Of a stretch of DNA of 64,000 nt, positions 23,581 through 34,472 are shown piece after piece. Numbering within the stretch: the stretch's first letter is position 1; each line of letters starts with the position of its first letter. The notes under the pieces were generated by a model. That model worked only from the letters and a program-made list of their open reading frames with translations, searched no databases and was not told the origin of the DNA. Source of the DNA: Coenobita brevimanus (taxonomy: Eukaryota > Arthropoda > Malacostraca > Decapoda > Coenobitidae); contig CM064657.1 of the NCBI GenBank assembly GCA_032717465.1, positions 20,964,470 through 21,028,469 on the forward strand. The letters are read 5' to 3'. A program made the position numbers and the translations under genes.

Positions 23581-24299
23581 AAAAGTAAAATTACTTGTGA
23601 CGTTAAGGAGAAAGGAATATTCTTATGATCTCCCGTCTTTTCATACACTTTGCCTAGGGATCTAAGAATGAGCATATCTTGAATAAATTGTTTTTGCTGT
23701 TGCTGTTCGTCGTCTTTAAAAGGAACCATTTTTTTAGGAGTAAAATTTTGCAAGACCTTTTCACTAATACATAACACGTTTACATTGTATCCTTGGTACG
23801 GTTTGATGATTTTGTTCGCATATTAAAGATTTCCTATGGCCAAAGAGATAAAACAGTGGACGTTAATTATTTCATTACAATTATGTGATTCTAACCCTTC
23901 AGTTTGAGAAATTATATATATAATTCTTGCTACGTTCTAACGATTATATTCAGTTCTTTAGGGTTAGAAACACCTTTCATGAAGCACTATCCTGCTAGCG
24001 ATTCCTCCTAATGTTGAATCAGATCGACTGGTGGTACGGTGATGAAAGTGTAATATATTTGGGAGGTTGAAGGGGGTAGCTGTTCTCGATAACGTAAGAC
24101 GTCTCACCCCCCCCCCCACCTATCTTTCTCTGGAAGTGTACATTTTTTATGTGTGTCTCTGGCCTAGAACTTCGCCGTTTCCCACCAGCCACACACCCTA
24201 ACAAAACACCCTAAAACTGTTTTTCTTTAAATAATTTCATAACTCTCCAACCCCAAGATACACTAAAAAAACGAATCTAATTTCATCCCGATATTCCAC

Positions 24300-24302
<3 letters not shown>

Positions 24303-24341
<39 letters not shown>
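24303..24341. repeat. (AC)n microsatellite
   Basis: Perfect AC run. Confidence 0.96.
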
Positions 24342-24345
<4 letters not shown>

Positions 24346-24429
24346 GTTCATATTCACATGAGTTAGGTTCACTGGTGGAGCATGAAGAAGTTTGATGAGT
24401 TTCAATAACACAAAGTTTTTTATTCCTCA

Positions 24430-24630
24430 CAACACCCACCGATGTCGTAAAAATACCCGAACTAATATCATTGCACCAGTTCTGAGTGAGAGAGGCTTAC
24501 TGATATACATTATGAAAGGTAGATAATGAAGCCGAAATGGTGACATGCAAAGACACCTGGCATGCACGAAGACTGCTGGGCCGATGGGAAAAGGCTATTA
24601 AGTCTGTGCCTAGAGTCGGATATAGAATGA
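24430..24630 (+). repeat. SINE body, headless copy
   Basis: Block order matches 57125-57345 of the full SINE: GATGTCGTAAAAATACCC, GCACCAGTTCTGAGTGAGAGAG, GCCGAAATGGTGACATG, GACTGCTGGGCC, and GTGCCTAGAGTCGGATA. The tRNA-like head is absent or unrecognisable. Confidence 0.7.
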
Positions 24631-24692
24631 TATTTCTCCCTCCCAAAACACTACGTGCTTACATACCTTGATTCAAACTTCTAACAAAAGCT

Positions 24693-24696
<4 letters not shown>

Positions 24697-24730
<34 letters not shown>
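24697..24730. repeat. (AT)n microsatellite
   Basis: Perfect AT run. Confidence 0.96.
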
Positions 24731-24732
<2 letters not shown>

Positions 24733-24905
24733 AACCTCAGTGGTAGAGTGTGCGTTTTGTACACCGGTGAGCCAGGGTTCTCGCCCAGCCAGGGTAATAA
24801 GCTTTGAGAGTGTTCACCCCGCCTCATGCAGCATTGGCGGACACAAGGGTGCTGTGGTTGAACCAGTGTCGCTTACTATAAAATAAGCTTGCACCCAGGC
24901 GGCTT
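24731..24905 (+). repeat. tRNA-like SINE head
   Basis: CCTCAGTGGTAGAGTG (A-box-like) and AGGGTTCTCGCCC (B-box-like) are spaced about 30 bases apart, immediately after an AT run. The remainder does not match the 57008 family clearly, so it may be another SINE family. Not a functional tRNA: the acceptor stem does not pair. Confidence 0.5.
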
Positions 24906-25116
24906 GTGCGGGCCGATTACACTTGGTTCACAGACTACACACACATCCAAAGCCACTCCAACACTACAATTACACTTACAAGCACTTCTCACTGTACTGT
25001 ACAGTACATACAATCTCGACCAGACAGCCTAAGCCACTTGGTAGAGATACATTGGCTGTATCGTCCCAACTTCGGTAGGGATAGACCGGTCCTGCAGTGG
25101 ATACTCAAACGGCTGA

Positions 25117-25118
<2 letters not shown>

Positions 25119-25201
<83 letters not shown>
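25119..25201. repeat. (AT)n microsatellite at the 3' end of LINE-A (minus copy)
   Basis: Perfect AT run of about 80 bp adjoining the GATGATGAT-type 3' tail of the LINE-A copy read on the minus strand. RTE-clade LINEs commonly end in short tandem repeats. Confidence 0.95.
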
Positions 25202-25202
<1 letters not shown>

Positions 25203-27590
25203 TCATCAGCCTGCTGAACAAAGGCCTCCCCCAACCTTTTCCATGAATTCCTTGACTGACCCAGTCTTTGCCATGTTTTCCCCGCAAATTTCTGTATCCT
25301 ATCTCTCAATCTCCTGTCTGGCCTTTTTCTGCTAAGCTTACAATCTCTTGGTGTCCAGTCAGTCAGCCTCTTGCTCCATAGGTTATCCCTTATTCTTGCT
25401 ATATGGCCTGCCCACCACCATTTCTGTTCTTTTATAACTTCTATAATATCTTTGACTTTAGTCTGCTCTCTCTCCCAAGTTGATTTTTTCCTGACTCTTA
25501 AAGATATCCCCAACATTGACCTTTCCATTGCTCTCTGAGAACGGATTGATTTTTTTTCCATTAATTTTGTCAGCTTCCAGGTCTCACAACCATACGTCAT
25601 AGCTGGAATTATACATTCGTTATATACTCTTCGTTTCATGCAAACTGGCAAGCTACTTTTCATAATGTCTTTGTTTACCGAAAGCTTTCCATCCAATTGT
25701 AATGCGTCTTTTTATTTCGCTATCATGATCTTTCGTTAATTTTAGTGCTTGTCCCAAGTAGTTGTACTCCCCAACTTCTTCAAGAATTTCATTGCTTATT
25801 CTGATGACGCTGTTTGGTGTGTGTGGATTAAACATTACTTTAGTTTTACTTCGGTTCATCTTCAGCTCCACTTTCAGACTTTCTCTGTTCAGGTCATTTA
25901 ACATTTCTTGCAATGCCTTCGCTGTTTCTGAGATTAGCACAATGTCATCTGCAAAACTTAAATGGTTTAGCTTTTCTCCATCTGTATTCACTCCATTGCT
26001 TTCCCAGTTTAGCTTTCTGAAAATACTTTCTAAGCATGCTGTAAATAATTTTGATGAAATTGTATCTCCCTGACGCACGCCCTTCTCAATCTTATTTTTT
26101 TCCGAGTTCTTATGTAATTTAACTGTAGCTGTTCCCTCCTTATATATGTTATCGAGCAGTTTTACAATGTTCTCATTCACTCCTTGTTCTCGCAATGAAT
26201 TTATAATTGCTATGTGCTCCACTGAATCAAAAGCCTTTTTGTAATAAACAAAACCTAAGCACAGTGGTTTATTATACTCTGTAGTTTTCTCAATTAGCTG
26301 ATTCATTGTGTGTAGATGATCAGTGGTCGAGTACCCGCTTCGGAATCCTGCGTGTTCACGAGGTTGGTTCTCCTCCAAACTTGTTGTTATTCTGTTCGTA
26401 AGGACTATAGTGAAGAGTTTCTAAATGACTCATAATAAGCTAATGAGTCGACAGTTACTAAGCTCTTTTGAGTCACTTTTTTTGTAGTGTAAAATAGCTA
26501 TTGCATTACACCATGTTTTGGGAATTTTCTTCTGCTTTATACAGTGGGTTAATAAGTGGGCAAGGCTATTTTGTACTTCTACTGCTGCATCCAATAGTAA
26601 ATCTGTTACTATTCCATCTTCTCCCGGAGCCTTCCCTCTTTTCATATTTTTAAGACAAATATTTACTTCATCTGGTGTTACCTCAGGTATTTCACTTGTG
26701 TCAACTGAAAAGTTAGCTTTTGGAACTACTGTCTTTGATGCATACAGTTCTTTGTAAAATTCTTCAACTCTCTTCACCATCTTATCTCTGATTATTAATT
26801 ATTTCACCGTTTTTTTCTTTCAGTGATGTCATTTGTTGCTTTCCTAGTGACATTTTACTTCGGACCTGCTTCAGACTTTTTCAATTTTTGATTTTTTTTT
26901 TTATCTGATCCATGTTTCTCTTTCTTTTTTCTTCTCTTTGTCTTTCGTTGATAAGCTTATTTAATTCCGCTCGTTCTATTTCGTCTTTTTTATTTTTACT
27001 TTCATTTCCTTTCGTTTTTTCATAAGCTCGATCGTCTTTTCTGAATATTTCTTGGCTTTGGTTTGAATTAGGTTTTCCTCCTACCTCCGCTGAGTCCCTT
27101 AGCACTTTTGTTAGTCTGTTATTCAGCTCATCAGTGTCACATTCAGCATTACTTAGAGGCTGAAATCTGTTCCTTATTTCCAACTGAAAGGATGCTCTGT
27201 TTTCGTTTACTGTTATTGGACACATCTTTTTATCTTTAATCGTCTTCTTTCTTTCACTTATGAAATTGAATCTGGCTGTACAGCCCACCATTCTGTGATC
27301 ACGTCCTATATTTACTTTGTTGATAACTGTGACATTTGTGATCGTGTTATTCTTATCTGCTTTGATGAAGTCGATTTCATTCTTTGTTTCTCCATTTGGG
27401 CCTCTCCAGGTCCACTTTCTCCCTGTTCTTTTGTGGAAGAATGTGTTCATTATTCTCATGTTAAACATTTCGGCAAAATTACCAGCATTTCTCCTCTTTC
27501 ATTCCTTTCTCCCACTCCAAATTTTCCCATACATGCTTCTCCATTCTTTGACTTCCCAACTCATGCATTGAAGTCTCCCATGAGTATAGT
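25198..27590 (-). pseudogene. LINE-A copy 1 endonuclease-RT pseudogene
   Basis: Would nick target DNA and reverse transcribe the LINE RNA. Endonuclease remnant: ILMGDFN near 27570-27590, RKWTWRGPNGETKNEIDFI and GRDHRMVGC within 26881-27468. RT: KRGKAPGEDGIVTDLLL near 26640, AGFRSGYSTTDHLHTMNQL near 26330, AFDSVEHIAIINSLREQG near 26200, GVRQGDTISSKLFTACLE near 26050, active site FADD (LSFADDIVLIS) near 25940, and NYLGQALKL near 25760. The C-terminal domain, with a GCETWKLTK block and a WAGHIARIRDNLWSKRLTDW block, runs to about 25220. The frame changes at about 25690, 26400 and 26800 and stops occur. Same protein as the split copy at 34473-40439. Confidence 0.88.
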
Positions 27591-27604
27591 ATATGTTGTC
27601 TTTT

Positions 27605-27605
<1 letters not shown>
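25198..27605 (-). mobile_element. LINE-A copy 1: 5'-truncated RTE-clade LINE
   Basis: Minus-strand non-LTR retrotransposon homologous to the plus-strand copy that starts at 33986. It begins inside the endonuclease domain (equivalent to about 34910 of the other copy) right beside a TA microsatellite, and ends with a GATGATGAT-type tail at 25198-25206. RTE clade is inferred from FADDIVLISE, YNYLGQ and IGWKAFGK motifs and the microsatellite tail. Confidence 0.88.

Positions 27606-27606
<1 letters not shown>

Positions 27607-27667
<61 letters not shown>
27607..27667. repeat. (TA)n microsatellite, left half, split by Gypsy-1
   Basis: TA run ending exactly at the Gypsy-1 5' LTR. The other half resumes at 33939 after the 3' LTR. 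The last four bases ATAT form the target duplication. Confidence 0.95.
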
Positions 27668-27671
<4 letters not shown>

Positions 27672-28421
27672 ACATAGCCTATGATTTCATCATCCTTTGT
27701 GTAATTCTAACGTACAGTATGCTGCATGTTTGATCACGAGCGTGTTCTACCTCACTCCCCCCTTCTACCCTTATAGTAGAGTAAGTCGTTCTTTCTGTTG
27801 TTCAGAGCAGGATTGTCAACTCTTTGTCCCCTATGGCTTCATTGGCGCGTCCTTCTTACAAGTTGTATCAAGCTCTGCCGGCCCCTATATAATGAGCTCA
27901 GTCTCTGCATTAATTGCCACTTAGATCTACTCCTCATTTTTGTTCACATCTCTGTCCTCCCCTGTACAGTTATTATTATTTTTGTGAGTGCTCAGGAAGT
28001 CTCCAACCATCTAGCTGCTGTGTAATTTGAGTATAACTGTTATTACATTTTTTCTTGTACTGTATAGCATAAGGTGTTAATTCGTAGGCCTGGTGAGGTT
28101 TTTGTGATTCATGTGTTTTAGGTGTCAGCCATTATTAATAATATTTTGTATCTGTAATAATATATCTTGCATTCACTGAGCATTATCCGGTTTTCTCAGT
28201 TTATCAGGGCTGACTTAGATAAATTTACTCTTGCTAATTTCGTGTTAATAGAGGCTATTGCAGTTAACCATATATTTAACCTGTTTTTGCCATTACATTA
28301 TCCTTATGAGTCCTGAATGTTTAGTTGTTAGTTTGAGCATTAAACTTTAACTTGTAATTTTACCTAACTCTTTTGTTTTGAACCTGGAACTTTGCAGGAC
28401 AGTTTTCTCTGTTCCGTAACA
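27668..28421 (+). repeat. Gypsy-1 5' LTR
   Basis: 754 bp, TG...CA. Contains a TATA box (TATATAA, 27886-27892) followed by GAGCTCAGTC, which is a plausible start-site region, and an ATTAAA signal at 28339-28344. Differences from the 3' LTR are single substitutions. Confidence 0.95.
27886..27892 (+). promoter_or_regulatory. TATA box in Gypsy-1 5' LTR
   Basis: TATATAA, repeated at 33403-33409 in the 3' LTR. Position within the LTR and the clean consensus suggest the RNA polymerase II promoter of the element. Confidence 0.6.
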
Positions 28422-28445
28422 TAAATTTGGCGACCTCTTATCAGG
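28422..28445 (+). promoter_or_regulatory. Gypsy-1 primer-binding site
   Basis: TAAATTTGGCGACCTCTTATC starts directly after the 5' LTR. The TGGCGACCTC core equals that of Gypsy-0, pointing to the same tRNA primer. Primer not identified. Confidence 0.7.
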
Positions 28446-28615
28446 ATATTCAGGATATTATCATAAGGATATTGCTTGATATTTTGTGACTGTGATTTAT
28501 TCATGATGTCTACTATTACTACGCTTGATGAAGCCAAAGATTTTTTGTCAAATGTGCAAACAGTGTGTGATGTAGAAAACAGAACAAAGAATGAACTTAG
28601 CTTGTTGCTCAACAA

Positions 28616-31231
28616 TTGGGAAATGCTGTTCGCTCTCATCATTCTAAAGATCAAATTGTTGACATGATTAAAGAAAGCTTGTTTAATGTAACTTCTCCAA
28701 AGGAGCAAACGCAGATTGAATTAGCTAAGTTACAGCTAGCCCTGCAGGAGGCTCGTGCTAAGGAGGCTGAGTTTCAGGCTCGTGCTAAGGAGGCTGAGGC
28801 TAAGGAGGCTGAGTGTCTGGCTCGTATTCAGGAGGCACAGGCACAGGCTCAGGCACAAATTGAACTAGCTAGGATTCAGGCAGACCATGAGTATCGCATG
28901 AAACAAGGTGGAACTGGATCATCTAGCTCTGATGATTTTGATGTGGCTAAAAATGTTAAACTTGTCCCTCCTTTTAATGAATCTGATTTAACAAAGTATT
29001 TTCAGTTGTTTGAGAGGGTAGCTACAGGTTTTAATTGGCCCAAAGAGTATTGGCCAGTACTCCTTCAAACTGTTCTCACCAGTAAAGCTCAAGTAACTTA
29101 TGCATCTTTGCCTCAGGATCAATCTGATAATTATGATGTAGTTAAGAGCTTGATTCTTAAGGCCTATGAGCTTGTTCCTGAAGCCAATAGAGTAAAATTT
29201 AGGACAACTTATAAGCAAGATAAGCAATCCCATGTTGAGTATGCAAAAATCAAAGAAGATCTGTTAGAGCAGTGGTTAAATTCTAAGAATGTGGATTCTG
29301 ATTTTGGTAAATTTAAGCAGATGATTTTGCTGGAGGACTTCAAATGGTGTATTAATAAAGATGTAAGCCTATATCTTGATGAGAAAAGAATAGATAATTT
29401 GTCTGATGCTGCAGTTTTAGCTGATGAGTATGTTCTCACTCACAAGAGATATTCTAAAGAAAAAAGGAAAGCTGAGAGTAAGTATGTTGCCTCTACTCAG
29501 AGTACAGGTAACAGGAAAGAGAATAAGGATGATGTTTCTCAGGAAGTAAATACCAGTTCCACCTCTAGATTTCAGAAAAGTAAATGTACTTATTGTAGTA
29601 AACTTGGTCATACTACGGAGAAATGTTTCAGGAGACAGCGTGATGTGAACAAAAAGGAGTCTTTAAATATTCAGTCAATTGGTCTAGTGTCCACCCTTGA
29701 GAGTTCCCAGAATTCTTTAACCGAGTTAACTGAACCTGCTTTGAGGGGTAAATTAAATTCTCATGATGAAGCTCCTCTTTTGAGCAGTAACGTGGGTGAC
29801 ACTGTCAAGAGTTCATGTGCTAATTTCCTGTCTGATGGTTTTGTCAGTCCTCTGGACAGTAATGACAGGAAATCAGTTAAAATATATCGTGATACAGGTG
29901 CTTGCCAATCCCTTATGCTGACCAGTGCTCTAGGCTCTAATGTTAATTCCTCTGATGAAACTGTAATCTTACAAGGTGTAGGGAATAATTACTTCTCTGT
30001 CCCTCTGTGCAGAGTGAATTTAGAGTCTGGTTTTGTTAATGGTTCCGTTATGGTTGGGTTGGTTGAGACACTCCCAATGTCAGGTGTAACTTTCTTACTT
30101 GGAATTGATATTCGTGGAAGTCAAGTGTGTCCAGCTCCTCAGTTGTCTAGTGAGCCAGTGGCTGCGACCCAGGATTGTGATGTCCCTGATGTGTTCTCTG
30201 CATGTGCTGTCACTATGGCTAAGTCTAAAGTTACTGGTGACTTAGAGGATAATGATGATGATGATGTTATCCTAGCTGACACTTTTCTTGCTAATTTGGA
30301 CCACTCACCAGATGAGGCAGTACCCCGTAGTGTTGATAATTTGTCTCGTCAAGAGTTGGATGAGTTTCAGGTTGCTGACCCTGAGTTGAAAGGTCTAGCT
30401 AACTCTGCTTGCAGTGAGGAAGAGTCAGCTGGTGTTTCTACTTGTTATTATATAAAGTCAGGAGTACTTATGAGGAAGTGGAGACCCCCAACAGCATCAG
30501 CCGACTGTGAATGGGAGGTTGTACATCAAGTTGTCATCCCTCGTGTTTGTAGGCAGGATATCATTAGAGTGGCTCATGATTCCAGTTTGGCAGGACACCT
30601 TGGACTGAGGAAGACTGTGGCACGCATTTTGAAACACTTCTACTGGCCAGGTATCTTCAGGGATGTTTCCTGGTATTGTAAGTCTTGTCACTCCTGTCAA
30701 GTTGTGGGGAAGTGTAATCAGACCGAAAAGGTTGCACCTCTAGTTCCCATTCCTCCTTTTGAGGCGCCATTCACCCGTGTGTTGGTGGATATTGTGGGCC
30801 CTCTTCCTAAGACTTCTTCAGGATTTTCTTATGTGTTGACCCTGATTGATATGGCTACTCGTTATCCTGAAGCCATTCCACTTAGAAATATCTCAGCAAA
30901 GAACGTGGTTAAGGAAATGCTAGGGTTCTTCACAAAGTTTGGTCTGCCCAAGGAGGTACAGTCAGACCGGGGAAGTAATTTCATGTCAAATGTTTTCAAG
31001 CAGTCTCTGAAAGAGTTGGGCATCACCCAGATCACGTCTTCAGCTTACCATCCCCAAACCCAAGGAGCATTGGAGAGATATCATCAAACACTCAAATCGA
31101 TGCTCAAGAAATACTGTTTGGAACATCAGAAAGACTGGGATAAAGGTCTTCCATTCGTTGTATTTGCCGCAAGAGAATCTCCAAATGAATCACTGGGCTT
31201 CTCACCCTTTTTAACTACTGTTTGGCCATGA
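28616..31231 (+). pseudogene. Gypsy-1 Gag - protease - integrase, 871 codons
   Basis: Polyprotein half in one open frame; the 3' end is a frameshift. Residues about 30-95 are a coiled coil with AKEAE repeats. Capsid-like region about 105-300. CCHC zinc knuckle CTYCSKLGHTTEKCF at about 323-337. Retropepsin start IYRDTGAC with catalytic D426. The integrase zinc finger has H654 and H660 (HDSSLAGHLG) and a C..C pair near 690 (CKSCHSCQ); the catalytic Asp is near 725 (VDIVGPL), the second near 783 (QSDRGSNF), and Glu near 819 (ALERYHQ). The start shown is the first Met of the long frame; an upstream start in another frame (28504, MMSTITTLDEAKDFL-like) overlaps it and may be the true gag start after a further frameshift. 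Confidence 0.9.
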
Positions 31232-32888
31232 AGTAAGAGGACCCCTTAAGCTACTCAAGGAATGCTGGCTGTTGGAGGAAGATGACGTCAACCTGCTGGA
31301 GTATGTGATGAAGTTCAAAGAAAGGCTGTCCACTGCTATACAACTGGCGCGAGAGAATTTAGGAGCTGCTCAGGAGAAGATGAAGACTTGGTATGATAAG
31401 AAGTCCAGGTTACGCCACTTTCAGCCTGGAGATCAGGTTTTGATTCTGCTAGCGGTGCATGGGCAACCTCTTCAAGCCAAGTTTAGTGGTCCTTATTTCG
31501 TGGAGAAGAAACTCAGTGATGTCAACTATGTCATCGCCACACCAGATCGTAGAAAGAACAAGCAACTTTGTCACATCAACATGCTAAAGTTATATCACAG
31601 GCGGGACGAAAATAACCCAGTCTGCACTGTAGCTGTTCCACCCAAGTCTGCAAGTGAAGTTCTCCCATGCAGCATGAGCCTGAGTGATAGTTTGGGGAAG
31701 AATCCTGATATCATGAATGATCTCCAGACTAAGCTTTCTCATCTAGCTCCCGAGGAAAGGCAGGAGTTTTCGGCATTACTGCAGGAGTACCCGCAAGTGT
31801 TCCGTGCCACTCCAGGAAGAACCACTGTGTTGATGCATGATGTCGATGTTGGAGACGCAAAGCCTATTAAACTGCCTCCTTACCGTGTGAACCCAGTGAA
31901 AGTTCCTCTCATCCAGAAGGAGCTTGGCTACCTGTTGGACCACAAGATGATTGAGCCCTGTCAGAGCGAGTGGAGTTCTCCTGTCACTCTAGTCCCTAAG
32001 CCAGGTGGGTCACAGCGGCTTTGCATTGACTGCAGACGTGTTAATCAGATAACCAAAACAAACACTTACCCTTTCCCTCGCGTGGAAGATTGTATAGACA
32101 AGATCGGAAAGGCTAGGTACATAAGTAAGTTTGATTTGTTAAAGGGATACTGGCAAGTACCTATGACTGAACGTGCTAGGGAGATCTCATGTTTTGTAAC
32201 ACTAGGAAAGACTTTTGCATGTTCTGTAATGCCATATGGTATGAAGAATGCACCAGCCACTTTTCAGAAGCTCATGAATGTTGTAACAGAGGGTTTGGCA
32301 GGGTGTGTTGTTTATATTGATGATGTAGTAATCTTCAGTGACAACTGGAAAGATCACCTATGCCATGTCAGTAAATTTCTTGAGCGTTTGGTTCAGGCTA
32401 ATCTTGTAGCTAATTTATCAAAGTGTGAGTTTGGTCAAGCTAAAGTTCAGTACCTTGGGTACGTAATTGGTGATGGACTTGTTGCACCACCAGGAGCTAA
32501 GGTTCAGGTTATAAGTGATCTTCCCAGACCTAAAAGTAGGAAAGAGCTACAAAGATTTTTGGGAATGGTAGGTTATTACAGGAGATTTGTTCTTAACTTT
32601 TCAATTCTTGTATCACCACTTACAGACCTACTGAAAAAGGGAGTTAAATTTATCTGGACCGATGACTGTGAATCCTCTTTCAGCAAACTTAAAGCTATCC
32701 TATTAAGTCAGCCAGTGCTCGCTACTCCAAATTATGCTAAGCCTTTTAAGATGGCTGTCGACGCAATTGATACAGGAGCTGGGGCTGTTTTGCTGCAAGA
32801 GGATGATCAGGGTATTGAACACCCTGTATCTTACTACAGTAAGAAGTTCACTCCACCTCAAAAGAACTACCCGGTACTCAACTATTGA
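31218..32888 (+). pseudogene. Gypsy-1 integrase C-terminus and RT
   Basis: Frame-shifted continuation of the polyprotein, coding in a new frame from about 31218 (open from the Met at 31272, 538 codons). Integrase GPY module (KFSGPYFVEKKLSDVNYVI) at about residues 75-95. RT: WSSPVTLVPKPGGS near 235-250, FDLLKGYWQVPM near 285-297, active site YIDD near 348 (VVYIDDVVIFSDN), and FLGMVGYYRRF near 430-440. RNase H begins at AVDAIDTGAGAVLLQ near 491. A second frameshift near 32875 ends the frame before the RNase H domain is complete. Confidence 0.92.
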
Positions 32889-33123
32889 GAAAGAGCTTTT
32901 GGCCTTGATTTTGGGTTTACAGCATTTTTCATTTTATTTGTGTTCTGGTTTTGACCCCATAGTCATTTATACCGATCATAACCCACTGAAATTCCCTAGT
33001 AAGTTTAAATATAAAAATCAGAGATTGACAAGATGGAGTCTACTTCTTCAGGAGTATTCATTGGGCATACAACATGTCAAGGGGAAAGAAAATGTTATTG
33101 CAGATTGCTTATCTAGACTTTAG
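32862..33123 (+). pseudogene. Gypsy-1 RNase H C-terminal part
   Basis: After the second frameshift the domain resumes with YSTIEKELLALILGLQ (catalytic Glu), IYTDHNPLKF (catalytic Asp) and ends with NVIADCLSRL and a stop at 33123. This is the standard Gypsy RNase H ending, so the stop is the natural end of pol. Only 61 bp remain before the 3' LTR. Confidence 0.9.
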
Positions 33124-33169
33124 ACAGATTGTTTTAGAGTAATAAGAAATTTCCTTTGTAAATTTCTTT

Positions 33170-33184
33170 TTCTTTGTGGGGAGG
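33170..33184 (+). promoter_or_regulatory. Gypsy-1 polypurine tract
   Basis: GTGGGGAGG lies directly before the 3' LTR TGTTAC. Purine-rich, position-correct candidate primer for plus-strand synthesis. Confidence 0.65.
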
Positions 33185-33934
33185 TGTTACATAGCCTATG
33201 ATTTCATCATCCTTTGTGTAATTCTAACGCACAGTATGCTGCATGTTTGATCACGAGCGTGTTCTACCTCACTCCCCCCTTCTACCCTTATAGTAGAGTA
33301 AGTCGTTCTTTCTGTTGTTCAGAGCAGGATTGTCAACTCTTTGTCCCCTATGGCTTCATTTGCGCGTCCTTCTTACAAGTTGTATCAAGCTCTGCCGGCC
33401 CCTATATAATGAGCTCAGTCTCTGCATTAATTGCCACTTAGATCTACTCCTCATTTTTGTTCACATCTCTGTCCTCCCCTGTACAGTTATTATTATTTTT
33501 GTGAGTGCTCAGGAAGTCTCCAACCATCTAGCTGCTGTGTAATTTGAGTATAACTGTTATTACATTTTTTCTTGTACTGTATAGCATAAGGTGTTAATTC
33601 GTAGGCCTGGTGAGGTTTTTGTGATTCATGTGTTTTAGGTGTCAGCCATTATTAATAATATTTCGTATCTGTAATAATATATCTTGCATTCACTGAGCAT
33701 TATCCGGTTTTCTCATTTTATCAGGGCTGACTTAGATAAATTTACTCTTGCTAATTTCGTGTTAATAGAGGCTATTGCAGTTAACCATATATTTAACCTG
33801 TTTTTGCCATTACATTATCCTTATGAGTCCTGAATGTTTAGTTGTTAGTTTGAGCATTAAACTTTAACTTGTAATTTTACCTAACTCTTTTGTTTTGAAC
33901 CTGGAACTTTGCGGGACAGTTTTCTCTGTTCAGT

Positions 33935-33938
<4 letters not shown>
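33185..33938 (+). repeat. Gypsy-1 3' LTR
   Basis: 754 bp, same length as the 5' copy, about six substitutions by eye. It ends at GTAACA and is followed by ATAT. Confidence 0.95.

Positions 33939-33985
<47 letters not shown>
33939..33985. repeat. (AT)n microsatellite, right half, split by Gypsy-1
   Basis: Resumption of the run interrupted at 27667. Confidence 0.95.
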
Positions 33986-33987
<2 letters not shown>

Positions 33988-34472
33988 CAAGGGTCATTGG
34001 TAGACATCAGGAAGAGCATCCGGTCATAAAATGCTACACGCTCCAAACCAAAGTCCTCTACCTAGAGGCAACGCCTTAGCCCTTATCCAAAAAAAGGGGT
34101 ACCTGGCGTAAAACTCACATATCTATCTATCTGTCTATCTGTCTATCTATATATATATATAATGCACACACACATACACAAGGGAAGGCCTTATAGATAT
34201 TCGAGGTACCGTCTTAGTCGGAGCAGACCATGGAACCCCCTGTAGATATACATAGGGCTCCATCGAATATAGCAAATAAGGTGGCATTACATCTCACCAG
34301 AAACTGTGGCAGGGAGGTGGGATTATTTGCCACAATCCTCCCAACCAAACATGAATTCCATTGCAAATGATTTGTCGGGCGTTCCTGTTGGATCATCGTC
34401 AACTAAAGGTCCAACTGCACTGCCTCCTGTGCTTACGGGCAGTGTCCCACCGAAAGTGAGTAGGCACTTGTT

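Larger units (their letters stand above)
27668..33938 (+). mobile_element. Gypsy-1: young LTR retrotransposon with integrase before RT
   Basis: Two 754-bp LTRs (27668-28421 and 33185-33938), TGTTAC...GTAACA, differing at only about six positions by eye. Target duplication ATAT lies in a TA microsatellite on both sides. Internal order on the plus strand is gag with zinc knuckle, protease, integrase, RT, RNase H. As in Gypsy-0, integrase precedes RT with Gypsy-type domains (Gmr1-like arrangement). Two single-base-scale frameshifts (near 31215 and 32875) disable it. LTR identity makes it one of the youngest insertions here. Confidence 0.94.

Noticed and set aside
27697..28025. 75-codon frames repeated at 33214-33542
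   Set aside because: They lie inside the Gypsy-1 LTRs and repeat only because the LTRs are duplicated; no known LTR-encoded protein resembles them.
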